NCBI GenBank assembly: GCA_023458415.1
Contig: JAEWZO010000009.1
Coordinates: forward strand, 1-49,882
Reading direction: 5' to 3'
DNA: 49,882 nucleotides
Source of the DNA: Bacteroidota bacterium
GTDB lineage: Bacteria; Bacteroidota; Bacteroidia; Flavobacteriales; Weeksellaceae
Positions 35,626 through 45,022 of the stretch are shown here, in pieces (the first letter of the stretch is position 1; each line of letters begins with the position of its first letter). The notes beneath the pieces are model-generated. The model did not search any database. It worked only from the letters and a program-made list of their open reading frames with translations, and was not told where the DNA came from. A program made the position numbers and the translations under genes.

Positions 35626-38226
35626 TTACTTCTTGATCATCAGTTTTGTAGAATAGTTGATTCCGATACCCGCAACTTTTACGATATAAATACCGTTGGT
35701 AAGTTTTTGAGTATTTATAGCATCGGTAGCAGCAATTCTCTGGCTAGAAACCATTTTACCTGAAGCATCGAAAATATCAACCGTTACTTTGCCCATAACA
35801 TTGTGTGCAGATTTCAGGAAGAATTCGTTCTTAGCTGGGTTTGGATAAATGCTGATTGCTTTACCTGCCGAAACATCAGAAGCTGCAAGCGCACATTCCT
35901 CCGGAACGGAGAAATCTTCAACCTGATCATTGATATTAGTTTTGGATCCTGCAGAAGCATTAACCCCTAAACCTCTCTTAGCAAAAGTTTCCCAAATCAT
36001 ACATTTATCGGCTCCTCCTGTAGTATTCTGATCCGCTGCCAAAATCGCATCACGTCCGTCTATGAAAGTTGGAGAACAAGGCTGAAGTTTCAAACCATCT
36101 GTCACCAACTGAAGAACTCTTGTACTACCATTAGTTGAATTTGCCATAACATCTGCAGAATAACCGTATTTTTCAACATACTTCCAGTGAAGATCCCAAA
36201 GCATAGTTGCCCATACAAATCCGATTGAATGTACATGCGGAACAACCTGACCAAGAGTATTGGTATATTCCATTCCGTTTGTTTCGCCGTATGTGTATGG
36301 ATTTACAGAGAAATCCGGGCTGTATCTTGCAGGTCTGATTCCGCCACCTGTAATTTCCTGAGAAACCGCAAAAGTTCCGATTCCTCTTGGAACTGAAGCA
36401 TTATCTCCCGGTCTGTTCGTCAACAATAAAGCAAAGAAATCTGACCAACCTTCACCCATCTGTTCTTTAGACTGAGATGAAGAAAGACATCCGTATCCGT
36501 TTCCTGTATTCCTGTTAGAAATACCGTGACCATATTCGTGTACGATAATTCCGTTATCGAAACTTCCGTCTTTAATTGGCTGTAAATCCGGATCGTATTT
36601 TAGTGTAATATTTACATTTCCTTGCTGAAGCAGGTTTGTCATATAAATCCCTTCAGAACTTTCTATTAGAACAGATGGAATTGTAATGGCCGGATTGGTT
36701 CCTGCCATCCCAGAAGTAGCTGAAGAATTTGGAAGATTGTAAATAATAGCACCTACTGCACCTGCAATCTGTGCATTATGAACTTTCAACTGAAACTCGC
36801 AGTCGCCTCTTGCAATCAGCCCGATTTTACCTGCAAGTGAATTTTCCGGAAGCGCTGTACATGCATCCAAAACCGGAGAAAGCATTACATCCGCCGTAAC
36901 ACCGGTTGGTGTAAGTTCCGGACCGAAAGTTGTCGAAATATAATTACGTACCTTTCTGCCAACAGCTTCTGCAGGCGAGTTGTAATAAACTCTTTCAATA
37001 ATATCCGGAGTCCAAAGATACATCTGCATTCTTGGTCTTGAACCATCCGACGGAGTCGCGAAATTTGCGTTATTCGTTCCGCCACCGTCTTGCGATTCAG
37101 CCATTACATAATCTCCCTGAACACCTCCTTTACCATAATTCCAGGCCTGGAAATTTCTTGCAGTTTCCGTGAAACCTAAGCGATAGAAAATATCATGGAT
37201 TTTATTGTTAACGTAGAATAGATTGGTTGTTGCCGCATTTAGATTCGCAGTAGTCTGGTTCGGCACAAAAGAATAGTCGAATACTCGGGATGAACCACCA
37301 TCAGGAGAATCTCCCGGAGTGTTATTGTCCTGAATATCTTCGTAAGCGTGTACATTGTTTCCTCTTGTCGTTGTGTAAACCTGAGGCGAGTTACTTGCTA
37401 CACGATGCCATCCATCAGGTGAAGCATCTGTAACCCACGGATTTGTTTCCATAGTTCTGCTCCCGTGGATTGGACTTTCAATTGGCAGTGCGAAAACACG
37501 GTAACTTGCATTGTCCGGTGCTAAAGCTGCAGCCGGTGCATCTGCGAAAGTAGTTTTGTCTTCAAACTTATCAAATCCGTCCGGAATATGCTCCGAATAG
37601 TCATGGCTGTACGCATCATGATTGAAGCTGCATGAAAGCGTAAGATTTTCCTTCACCAAAATTTCACCTGTCTGTGCATCAGCCAAAACATCCCAATAGT
37701 TGGACGATCCTTTTTCTTCAAAAATATATTCGTAGCAAAGTCTCAGGTCGTGCGAATCAGTTGCGTAATAAATAAGACGGCTTCTTACTCCGTTTTCATT
37801 TTCGCCGATTTCCTCTTTCATCCCAACCAATTTGTACGCATTGTCCTGAAGACCCATGTTCTGCAATGTAGTGCTGAAAATGGACTGCTTGGAAGACGCT
37901 GCAGCCGGATCTGTCGCTTTAGTGTAGTTTTTCGTGAAGTTATCGGTAAAATAATTCACTTCTGCATCTTTAATTAATGCTGTTGCTACCGAATTGTAAA
38001 TCGGAATTCCTTTGTAAGACTGCTGCACTTTTACGACATCCGAACTCATGGATCTCGAAAAATCTTCATTGATGATTTCAAAATCTCTAAGATCTTGCTT
38101 CAGAATGTTGCTTTTTACAGCCATATGGTTTTTGATAACCGTTTTAAAATCTTGTGCAGAGACGTTCCCGAAAGAGAACATCAGAAAAGCTGCCGCGATT
38201 TTAAGAGGTAAATTTCTGTTCTTCAT
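35626..38226 (-). CDS. T9SS-exported M36 fungalysin-type metalloprotease
   Basis: The 866-residue secreted zinc protease has signal peptide ending GNVSAQ, an FTP-type propeptide (about residues 50-190), and the M36 catalytic domain with HEYGHGISNR near residue 560 (zinc-binding HExxH). A PA-type insert precedes it (NSLAGKIGLIARGDC, GAVGAIIYNLP, about 455-510). The C-terminus is a type A T9SS sorting tail (SIYPNPAKNEFFLKS to KLMIKK). It is likely secreted for protein degradation or nutrient acquisition. It is monocistronic. Confidence 0.94.
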   Translation of the reverse strand: MKNRNLPLKIAAAFLMFSFGNVSAQDFKTVIKNHMAVKSNILKQDLRDFEIINEDFSRSMSSDVVKVQQSYKGIPIYNSVATALIKDAEVNYFTDNFTKNYTKATDPAAASSKQSIFSTTLQNMGLQDNAYKLVGMKEEIGENENGVRSRLIYYATDSHDLRLCYEYIFEEKGSSNYWDVLADAQTGEILVKENLTLSCSFNHDAYSHDYSEHIPDGFDKFEDKTTFADAPAAALAPDNASYRVFALPIESPIHGSRTMETNPWVTDASPDGWHRVASNSPQVYTTTRGNNVHAYEDIQDNNTPGDSPDGGSSRVFDYSFVPNQTTANLNAATTNLFYVNNKIHDIFYRLGFTETARNFQAWNYGKGGVQGDYVMAESQDGGGTNNANFATPSDGSRPRMQMYLWTPDIIERVYYNSPAEAVGRKVRNYISTTFGPELTPTGVTADVMLSPVLDACTALPENSLAGKIGLIARGDCEFQLKVHNAQIAGAVGAIIYNLPNSSATSGMAGTNPAITIPSVLIESSEGIYMTNLLQQGNVNITLKYDPDLQPIKDGSFDNGIIVHEYGHGISNRNTGNGYGCLSSSQSKEQMGEGWSDFFALLLTNRPGDNASVPRGIGTFAVSQEITGGGIRPARYSPDFSVNPYTYGETNGMEYTNTLGQVVPHVHSIGFVWATMLWDLHWKYVEKYGYSADVMANSTNGSTRVLQLVTDGLKLQPCSPTFIDGRDAILAADQNTTGGADKCMIWETFAKRGLGVNASAGSKTNINDQVEDFSVPEECALAASDVSAGKAISIYPNPAKNEFFLKSAHNVMGKVTVDIFDASGKMVSSQRIAATDAINTQKLTNGIYIVKVAGIGINYSTKLMIKK

Positions 38227-38290
38227 ATTAATTTGATTATTTCGCTCCGAATATACTAAAATTCGGAGGTTTGAAATGTATAATCAACAA

Positions 38291-38318
38291 AAAAAACACC
38301 TCAAATATTGAGGTGTTT
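38291..38318 (-). terminator. rpsA terminator
   Basis: An 11-bp stem (AAACACCTCAA with TTGAGGTGTTT) with a 3-base loop is followed on the minus strand by T residues. Confidence 0.9.
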
Positions 38319-38344
38319 ATTATTATGAAGAAAAAATGTGAGGA

Positions 38345-40120
38345 TTAGTTACCTTCCATTTTCTTTTTCAATTCTGCCAAAGCATCGATATCTCCAAGAG
38401 TTGTTTTCTCTTCACCTGAAGTTACTGCAGGTTTTGAAGCCGCTTCTCTTGTGTTTTTTCTTTCCTCTTCTCTGAAGATTCCAGTGTGAGAAACTACTAC
38501 TCTTTTGAATTCTTTGTTGAATTCGATCACTTTGAATTCAGCTTCTTCTCCTTTCTTGATTTTGGATCCGTCTTCCTTCTCCAAAAGTCTTGCAGGGCAG
38601 AAAGCTTCTACTTCTGCATCTTCGAACTGAACCTGAGCTCCTTTGTCAAAAACATCAGTTGCTTTACCGTTGTGTACAGTTCCTTCTGCGTATTTAGTTT
38701 CGAATTTATCCCAAGGATTTTCCTGAAGTTGCTTGTGACCTAGAGAAAGTCTTCTTGCAGCTGTATCCAGCTCAAGAACTACAACATCAAGTTGATCTCC
38801 CACGTTACAAAATTCTGATGGATGCTTGATTTTCTTAGTCCAAGAAAGATCTGAGATGTAAATAAGACCATCAATACCTTCTTCAAGCTCTACGAATACA
38901 CCAAAGTTTGTGAAGTTTCTCACTGTTCCTTTGTGCTGAGAACCTACAGGATATTTCTGTTCGATATTTTCCCATGGATCTTTAGAAAGTTGCTTCATAC
39001 CAAGAGAAATCTTTCTGTCTTCTCTGTCAAGAGTTAGAACTTCAGCTTCTACTTCGTCACCAACTTTTACGAAATCTCCGGCGCTTCTCAAGTGAGTGCT
39101 CCAAGACATTTCGGAAACGTGGATAAGACCTTCAACACCTGGAGCAATTTCTACAAATGCACCATAGTCTGCAAGTACAACCACTTTTCCTGTTACTTTA
39201 TCACCAACTTTCATGTCAGCAGAAAGTGCATCCCAAGGATGAGCTTCCAATTGCTTCATACCAAGTTGAATTCTTGTTTTCTCATCGTCGAAATCTAGGA
39301 TAACCACTTTAACTGTCTGTCCATCTTCAAGAACTTCAGATGGGTGATTAACTCTGCTCCAAGATAGGTCTGTAATGTGGATAAGTCCGTCAACACCTCC
39401 AAGGTCAACAAATACACCGTAAGAAGTAATGTTTTTAACTGTACCTTCAAGAACCTGTCCTTTTTCAAGTTGCGCGATGATTTCTTTTTTCTGATCTTCG
39501 ATGTCTGCTTCGATAAGTGCTTTGTGAGAAACGACAACGTTCTTGAACTCAGGATTGATTTTAACCACTTTGAATTCCATTGTTTTTCCAACGTACTGAT
39601 CGTAATCTTTAATTGGCTTCACATCGATTTGAGAACCTGGAAGGAAAGCTTCGATACCGTGTACGTCTACAATCATACCTCCTTTTGTTCTCGATTTTAC
39701 GTAACCGTTTACTACTTCACCAGTTTCATGAAGTTCGTTTACTTTATCCCAAGCTTTAAGCGTTCTTGCTTTTTTGTGAGAAAGCTGAAGCTGTCCGGAT
39801 TTGTCTTCTCTTCTGTCAACCATTACTTCAACCTCATCACCTACTTGAAGGCCTTGGTTGTAACGGAATTCGTTTAGAGAAATTACACCTTCAGACTTGA
39901 AGTTGATGTCTACGATAGCTTCTTTGTCAGTAAGTCTTACAACTTTCCCGATAAGTACATCGTTGTCTTCAAGATCAGTAAGAGATCCTTTGTAGATTTC
40001 TTCCAGATCAGATTTTTCTTTTCTTGCATCAGCATCAAGACCGGACTCGAAAGAATCCCAGTCGAATTGTTCAGGTGCTACGTTTTGGTTCATTAGAACC
40101 TCGTCTTTAATATCAGACAT
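38345..40120 (-). CDS. rpsA: 30S ribosomal protein S1
   Basis: The 591-residue protein contains six S1 (OB-fold) repeats, starting at about residues 55, 140, 225, 310, 398 and 485. The third to fifth are canonical (GTVKNITSYGVFVDLGGVDGLIHITDLSW type). An N-terminal acidic region and a C-terminal extension flank them, as is usual in Bacteroidetes. S1 binds mRNA; in this phylum Shine-Dalgarno use is weak. A consensus promoter lies upstream. Confidence 0.95.
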   Translation of the reverse strand: MSDIKDEVLMNQNVAPEQFDWDSFESGLDADARKEKSDLEEIYKGSLTDLEDNDVLIGKVVRLTDKEAIVDINFKSEGVISLNEFRYNQGLQVGDEVEVMVDRREDKSGQLQLSHKKARTLKAWDKVNELHETGEVVNGYVKSRTKGGMIVDVHGIEAFLPGSQIDVKPIKDYDQYVGKTMEFKVVKINPEFKNVVVSHKALIEADIEDQKKEIIAQLEKGQVLEGTVKNITSYGVFVDLGGVDGLIHITDLSWSRVNHPSEVLEDGQTVKVVILDFDDEKTRIQLGMKQLEAHPWDALSADMKVGDKVTGKVVVLADYGAFVEIAPGVEGLIHVSEMSWSTHLRSAGDFVKVGDEVEAEVLTLDREDRKISLGMKQLSKDPWENIEQKYPVGSQHKGTVRNFTNFGVFVELEEGIDGLIYISDLSWTKKIKHPSEFCNVGDQLDVVVLELDTAARRLSLGHKQLQENPWDKFETKYAEGTVHNGKATDVFDKGAQVQFEDAEVEAFCPARLLEKEDGSKIKKGEEAEFKVIEFNKEFKRVVVSHTGIFREEERKNTREAASKPAVTSGEEKTTLGDIDALAELKKKMEGN

Positions 40121-40552
40121 AATTTAAAATTTGTATTCCGGTTTCGAGCGATCTGTTTTGCGCGGACTCAAAATTCGGAAGATGTTAATTGTTAATGTTT
40201 TACTTTTCTAGATCTGTCCGCAAAAAAGTGGTGCAAAAATACAAAAAGTCAGCGTGTTACGCAACAAATCCTTTTATAATATTTCACAACATCGTTTCAT
40301 TAACTTTCTTCGGATTATTCTAAGTTAATTTTTTATCAGATTTTCATAAAATTCACTCAATAAAATTCATCAGGAACGAATCAAGAACGAACTTAATTCA
40401 TGCCGTATTAATTTCTGAATAAAATTATTCTTCATACATCTTTTAACACGAGGTTAAACTTTATATAAACCTGAATTTCAGGGTGTTTTTGTCATATTAT
40501 TTGCAACAATGCTAAACATAACATCACAATATTAATTTTAAAAATTTAAATC
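40121..40552. other. Divergent intergenic region between rpsA and stress gene
   Basis: It contains a roughly 110-base rpsA leader and promoter and a very AT-rich stretch towards the stress gene. Two copies of TAAAATTCA (40347-40355 and 40361-40369) are present. I see no coding frame, RNA gene or clear promoter for the plus-strand gene, only an imperfect TATTATTTG (40494-40502). Confidence 0.55.
40234..40264 (-). promoter_or_regulatory. rpsA promoter
   Basis: On the minus strand, TTG (40264-40262) and TATTTTTG (40241-40234) are 20 bases apart, a full flavobacterial consensus match. Confidence 0.78.
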
Positions 40553-41083
40553 ATGGCTTATACAGTAGTGGGAATGTTCCCAAGCAATGAGGACGCTGCA
40601 AGAGCGTCGGAAAAATTAGACAACAACGGATTTTCCAAAGAAGATTACAATGTATCTTCCTACAGAAGAAACGAAGAAATTGATAACGACTTGAATTACG
40701 ACTACGAAGAAGATGAAAAAACCACAGGTTTTTGGGATTGGCTTTTCGGTGATAACGATGATGACAGAAAAAGGTACAGTTATGCCGGTACAAAAAGTAA
40801 TATAGTAACAGTTTACACGGCAGATACAGACCGAGCAGAAGAAGCGAGAGACATTATGAACGATATGGGCGCCATCAACGTGAACGATTTTACGAAAGAA
40901 TACTATCCACAAGCGGAAGAATTCGTTAACGATACCAACGATCCGCATTTAACACCGGAAACGCGTGCAAGAATTATTGCAAAAGCAAGATCTGGGGCGT
41001 ATTTGGATAGCGACCGTTCTTATAATTTCAGACAAAGAGAAGGAATGTCGGACAGAATGGATTCCGGTGGAAACTTTTCTTAA
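40553..41083 (+). CDS. General stress protein, YflT-like
   Basis: The 176-residue acidic soluble protein begins MAYTVVGMFPSNEDAARASEKL, the YflT/general stress 17M-type motif in which an alpha-beta fold is built around 'V-G-x-F'. A second similar strand-helix unit follows (SNIVTVYTADTDRAEEARDIM, residues about 82-102). The C-terminal 50 residues are polar and probably disordered. Family members are induced by stress in Bacillus and Bacteroidetes; the molecular role is unknown. Confidence 0.7.
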   Translation: MAYTVVGMFPSNEDAARASEKLDNNGFSKEDYNVSSYRRNEEIDNDLNYDYEEDEKTTGFWDWLFGDNDDDRKRYSYAGTKSNIVTVYTADTDRAEEARDIMNDMGAINVNDFTKEYYPQAEEFVNDTNDPHLTPETRARIIAKARSGAYLDSDRSYNFRQREGMSDRMDSGGNFS

Positions 41084-41158
41084 AATATAACCTTGAATAA
41101 ATTCAGGAGGCATTTCGATAGAAATGTCTTTTGTTTTTTCCCTAAACGCTAAACTTTA

Positions 41159-41166
41159 TATATTTG
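41159..41166 (+). promoter_or_regulatory. -7 element TATATTTG before the MerR gene
   Basis: It matches TAnnTTTG; the nearest TTG (41131-41133) is 25 bases away, slightly long. Transcription would begin almost at the start codon, implying a nearly leaderless message. Confidence 0.5.
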
Positions 41167-41174
41167 CTTAAAAT

Positions 41175-41525
41175 TTGGATGTGAAGATAAACCTGCCCGA
41201 TAAACTGTACTACCCAATTGGCGAAGTTGCAAAAGCCTTCGGCGTCAACACGTCGCTGTTGCGTTATTGGGAGCAGGAATTCCCTATTCTTCGTCCCAAA
41301 AAAAACAAGAAGGGTAATCGCTATTTCACGCCGGAGGACATCAAAAACCTCAAAATTATTTATCACCTCGTTAAGGAAAAAGGATACACTTTGGACGGGG
41401 CAAGAATTGCGCTTACCACTAACTCCAAACTTTCCGAAACGATTACCATGATCGACCGTCTGGAATTTGTAAAAGCCGAATTGGTGAAGCTTAAAGAATC
41501 CCTTTCCAACAAACCCACAGAATAA
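41175..41525 (+). CDS. MerR-family transcriptional regulator
   Basis: The product of about 116 residues has a winged HTH of the MerR type (YPIGEVAKAFGVNTSLLRYWEQEFPILRPKK, then NRYFTPEDIKNLKIIYHLV), followed by a short helical tail without metal-binding cysteines. The frame can start only at TTG 41175 or GTG 41181; an ATG at 41179 is out of frame. It precedes the helix-hairpin-helix gene on the same strand. In Bacteroidetes such short MerR proteins are common and of unknown signal. Confidence 0.85.
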   Translation: MDVKINLPDKLYYPIGEVAKAFGVNTSLLRYWEQEFPILRPKKNKKGNRYFTPEDIKNLKIIYHLVKEKGYTLDGARIALTTNSKLSETITMIDRLEFVKAELVKLKESLSNKPTE

Positions 41526-41613
41526 TAATTGGGTGTTTTCACCCTGAAAATACCGTTTTTTCACTGCAATTTTTTCGAATTGTTCAGTCTAAATTTGTTA
41601 AAAAATTAAGGCC

Positions 41614-42939
41614 ATGAACACAACAGGAAATTATCTTTTGGGACTTGCAACCGTTGGAACTCTGTTTTTTACCGGTGTATTCTTTTACAATAATGAACCC
41701 GTAAACTCTGCGGAAATTATTGAAACAGCGTCCATCGAAACCTTTGTTGCAAATATTTCGGCATTTGATCCGAATGAACTCAGCGCAGAAGAATGGCAAC
41801 AGCTTGGGTTCAGCGAAAAACAGACTGCAACCATTCTGAAATACAAAAATGTGGTTGGCGGAGCTTTCAGCTCGAAGGAACAGTTGAAAAAATGCTATTC
41901 CATCTCCGAAGAAAAGTTCGTTGAACTGGAACCTTTTATTCTTCTTCCTGATTTCGAAGAAAAGAAATATGGCTACAAAAGCTCTGATTCGAAAAAATAT
42001 GGTACATATCAATATGAACCCAAGAAATACAGCAGTAAAAAATCCCTCAACATTTCCGGCAAATTCAATCCAGATCATTACAGTGAAGAAGATTTTGTAC
42101 GAATGGGATTCTCCGAAAGACAGGCTGCAGCAATTTTGAAATATAAAAATTATCTGGGCGGAAGCTTCATCAGTAAAGAAAAATTCAGCGAGTGTTTTGT
42201 CATCAGCGAAGAAAATTATCGTGCTTTGGCGCCATTTATTCTGTTGCCGGAGAAAACACCGGAAAATTCACTTAAGAAGAGAAAAAATACAAAACCAAAC
42301 GCACCAAAAATTCAATACTCGGTTTTTGATCCGAACAGCACTGATCTGGAAGGCTGGATAAATTTAGGATTCTCCGAAAAGCAGGCTCAGGTAATTATCA
42401 ACTATCGTGATAAAAGACTGAAAGGGCAATTCAAAAATCTGGAAGACATCAAAAATTGCTTTGTAATCTCAGAAGAAAAATTTCAGGAGATGCTGCCTTT
42501 CATTAATCTTGATGTTTCTAAAACAGCAGAAACTCTCGCTTCATCTTCTGCAACCAATTTCCGTAACATTGATCTCAATCAAATCACTTTCGCTCAACTT
42601 ATAGAATATGGTTTTGATGAAAAAGCCGCCGGTAGCTTTCTGGGTTTCAGAAAAAAACTTGGAGGATTTGTTAATTCGGACCAAATTCTGGACACTTATA
42701 ATATTGACAGAGAATTGATGAAAAAACTACTTTCCGAAGCACAACTGAAAACAGAAAAAGTTCAAAAGTATTCATTAGTAGACGCACCGGAAAGCTGGCT
42801 GAAAAACCACCCCTACTTTAAATATCAAGCCGATAAAATTGTATATTATCGGATAACCTATCCCGACGATAAAAAAATCATGAAGAAACTGAATGCGAAA
42901 CCTGAAGCAGAGGCCAGAATGAAATTGTATCTAAACTAA
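41614..42939 (+). CDS. Membrane-anchored helix-hairpin-helix repeat protein (ComEA-like)
   Basis: The 441-residue protein has one N-terminal membrane segment (residues about 7-25) and a tail made of HhH units. Three long, similar repeats start at residues 51, 151 and 238 (F-D/N-P-N, then LGFSEKQ or MGFSERQ, LKYK-x-x-x-GG, S-K-E, C-x-x-I-S-E-E, PFILLP); a fourth weaker one starts at 319 and a fifth ComEA-style unit at 399-430. HhH units bind DNA non-specifically; ComEA uses them to capture incoming DNA during transformation. A role in DNA binding at the envelope is inferred. Some Bacteroidetes proteins of this type are only annotated 'helix-hairpin-helix domain'. Confidence 0.8.
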   Translation: MNTTGNYLLGLATVGTLFFTGVFFYNNEPVNSAEIIETASIETFVANISAFDPNELSAEEWQQLGFSEKQTATILKYKNVVGGAFSSKEQLKKCYSISEEKFVELEPFILLPDFEEKKYGYKSSDSKKYGTYQYEPKKYSSKKSLNISGKFNPDHYSEEDFVRMGFSERQAAAILKYKNYLGGSFISKEKFSECFVISEENYRALAPFILLPEKTPENSLKKRKNTKPNAPKIQYSVFDPNSTDLEGWINLGFSEKQAQVIINYRDKRLKGQFKNLEDIKNCFVISEEKFQEMLPFINLDVSKTAETLASSSATNFRNIDLNQITFAQLIEYGFDEKAAGSFLGFRKKLGGFVNSDQILDTYNIDRELMKKLLSEAQLKTEKVQKYSLVDAPESWLKNHPYFKYQADKIVYYRITYPDDKKIMKKLNAKPEAEARMKLYLN

Positions 42940-42964
42940 AAAACTGCTCTTGCGAGCAGTTTTT
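42939..42964. terminator. Bidirectional terminator between HhH gene and endonuclease gene
   Basis: An 11-bp stem (AAAAACTGCTC with GAGCAGTTTTT) with loop TTGC separates two convergent genes. Confidence 0.9.
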
Positions 42965-42968
42965 GTTT

Positions 42969-44840
42969 TTATTTCTTAATGAATTTCAAGCTTCTGTGAT
43001 CTAGCTGAAGCAGGTAAACTCCCGGCTGAAGTTTCTGAACATTCAGATAGTTTTTATCCTTGAAAGAATTTTGTTCAGACAACATTAATCTTCCGGAAAC
43101 GTCAAAGATTCTTACATCTTTTACGTTCGCAACAGATTGTCCTTTCAGATATAAAACATCTCCAACTACCGGATTCGGATAAAGTGAAATATCGGAAAGG
43201 TTTTCCGTAATTACATCTGCAGCAGACAGAGTTCCTAAATTTTCACAGTAATCAGAAGGATGTGATGTCCACTCAGCTAAATTAAATGTCGCCGTTGGAT
43301 GAAGTACTGAAGTATTTCGGTACAGTGAAACATTTTCAAGCACGGAAGAATTATTTGTATCAAGCGCTCCTAAAACATCAACCGTTGTTGATTTATAGCG
43401 AAGTTCTACATAATTATTACCTGTATAAGTAAGCTGTGGAGCGGCCGTTACAAATTTTGCCTGATCGTTGGTGAAACAGGTGAAATTTGCATTAGGATTA
43501 ATCACTACAAAAGTTTCGTTGTTTTGTACCGTTCCCTCAAGTTCAAACGCTGCAGGAAAATAATAGATCGGATTGTTATAATATTGCAGACTCAATTTGT
43601 AACCTTCCAAATTTACAGGATGACCTGTTCTGTTGGTAATTTCTATGGCTTTATTATTTGCGCTGCCCTCAAGATATTTCGTAACCTGCAAATCTCTTGC
43701 ATAAATATCTGAAGCTAAAGTCATCACGTTTAATGCAGTGCTTTCTGCCGACTCATTATAACCGTTATCATAAGATTTAACGGTAAAAAAATAGGATGAA
43801 GATGGATCAAGATGATCAACCGTTACCGAAGGAGATTTTGTAGTTGCCACTAATTCTCCATTCTTAAATATCTTATAACCTAAAACATCTGAATCAGGAC
43901 TTGCATTCCAGCTCAGATTTACGAAATAGGCGCTGTTCTGTGCAACCGTTAAATTTGATGGCGCTTGTGGTGGAACTGCATCCGGAGCTTGATTCCAGAT
44001 TAAATTCACCCATTGCGGATTGTCAACAAATGGATTTCTATTTTTCTGAAGTCCATAAACCAAATTATTCCTGTCGACTTCTCGCTGAGAAACCGGATCC
44101 AGATTATGCCACTGAAGCAGCATCGCAAGATACCAATCTTCAAATGCTTTTTCCTGCGTGCCGTCCAATGGATTTCTATCGTTAGCCGGCGAAGTTCCGT
44201 TATAAAACTCAAACGCAGGAAGTTTCTTTTCATATCTCACCGAAAAGTAAAGCAAACTTCTCGCGATATCTCCTTTAAATTCATCAATTGGTTCGTAAAC
44301 ACGTCCTGTATAAGCAGAACCCGGAGTTCCGTTTCTGCTGATTTTAGAACCATTACTGAAGGTGTCATAATTTGTTGTACCGGCAACTCCGTACGGATAA
44401 TTACTGCGAAGCTGGTTGATTCTTGCATCTGTCGGAATCACATAATGCAAATCCGAGTACATCGGATACGTACTGTTGAACGTACTTTGTGGCATCATAT
44501 GTTCTCGGTTCCATCCTGATCCTTCTGCGGTGGAGGAGCCGGTCATGTCATCCACGGTGTATTCGTAAGTGTCCTGTCCACTATGAATTTCAGAATAAAT
44601 ATCTAAAAGATAGGTGCTGTTAGAAGCATCGTGATCGTAGTATTTATCAAGATCGGTAATCCCGTAATAATTTACTAAATCTCCATAATGCCAGTTAACT
44701 GTTTTTGTCGAAATAATTTCGTAAAGTTTTGTCTTTAAAGCATAACCGGTTAGGGATTCAGTACCGCTGTAATAACCCGCAGGAGCCTGCGAAAAAAAAA
44801 CAGCCGGCAAAAAAAGTAAAATTGATAGAGTTTTTTTCAT
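42969..44840 (-). CDS. T9SS-exported endonuclease I family nuclease
   Basis: The 623-residue protein has signal peptide MKKTLSILLFLPAVFFSQ (ATG 44840; an upstream GTG extension is rejected). The endonuclease I domain (about 20-285) has the His-Me finger motif GWNREHMMPQS (catalytic histidine about 114) and a conserved DLHYVIPTD. It is followed by an FN3 domain (about 295-385), a lamin-tail-like domain (about 390-540, AIEITNRTGHPVNLEGYKLS) and a type A T9SS tail (LYPNPVVGD to SLKFIKK). It should degrade extracellular DNA or RNA, as a scavenging or biofilm-remodelling enzyme. Confidence 0.92.
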   Translation of the reverse strand: MKKTLSILLFLPAVFFSQAPAGYYSGTESLTGYALKTKLYEIISTKTVNWHYGDLVNYYGITDLDKYYDHDASNSTYLLDIYSEIHSGQDTYEYTVDDMTGSSTAEGSGWNREHMMPQSTFNSTYPMYSDLHYVIPTDARINQLRSNYPYGVAGTTNYDTFSNGSKISRNGTPGSAYTGRVYEPIDEFKGDIARSLLYFSVRYEKKLPAFEFYNGTSPANDRNPLDGTQEKAFEDWYLAMLLQWHNLDPVSQREVDRNNLVYGLQKNRNPFVDNPQWVNLIWNQAPDAVPPQAPSNLTVAQNSAYFVNLSWNASPDSDVLGYKIFKNGELVATTKSPSVTVDHLDPSSSYFFTVKSYDNGYNESAESTALNVMTLASDIYARDLQVTKYLEGSANNKAIEITNRTGHPVNLEGYKLSLQYYNNPIYYFPAAFELEGTVQNNETFVVINPNANFTCFTNDQAKFVTAAPQLTYTGNNYVELRYKSTTVDVLGALDTNNSSVLENVSLYRNTSVLHPTATFNLAEWTSHPSDYCENLGTLSAADVITENLSDISLYPNPVVGDVLYLKGQSVANVKDVRIFDVSGRLMLSEQNSFKDKNYLNVQKLQPGVYLLQLDHRSLKFIKK

Positions 44841-44996
44841 GAGAAAATATTGAAGCACAAATTTACGGATTTATAAAAAAATACCGTGCTGATTTTCAAT
44901 AATTAACTAATTTTTCACATATCATTATCTGTAAGAAATTAATAAATACTTATTATCACAAAACAGCTAATCGATACATAGTTTTGCCAAATTAAC

Positions 44997-45004
44997 TATA
45001 TTTG
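44997..45004 (+). promoter_or_regulatory. -7 element TATATTTG before the acyl-CoA dehydrogenase gene
   Basis: The octamer matches TAnnTTTG and ends 18 bases before the ATG at 45023. No TTG lies at consensus spacing. Confidence 0.5.
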
Positions 45005-45022
45005 AGCAAAATAAATTATATA

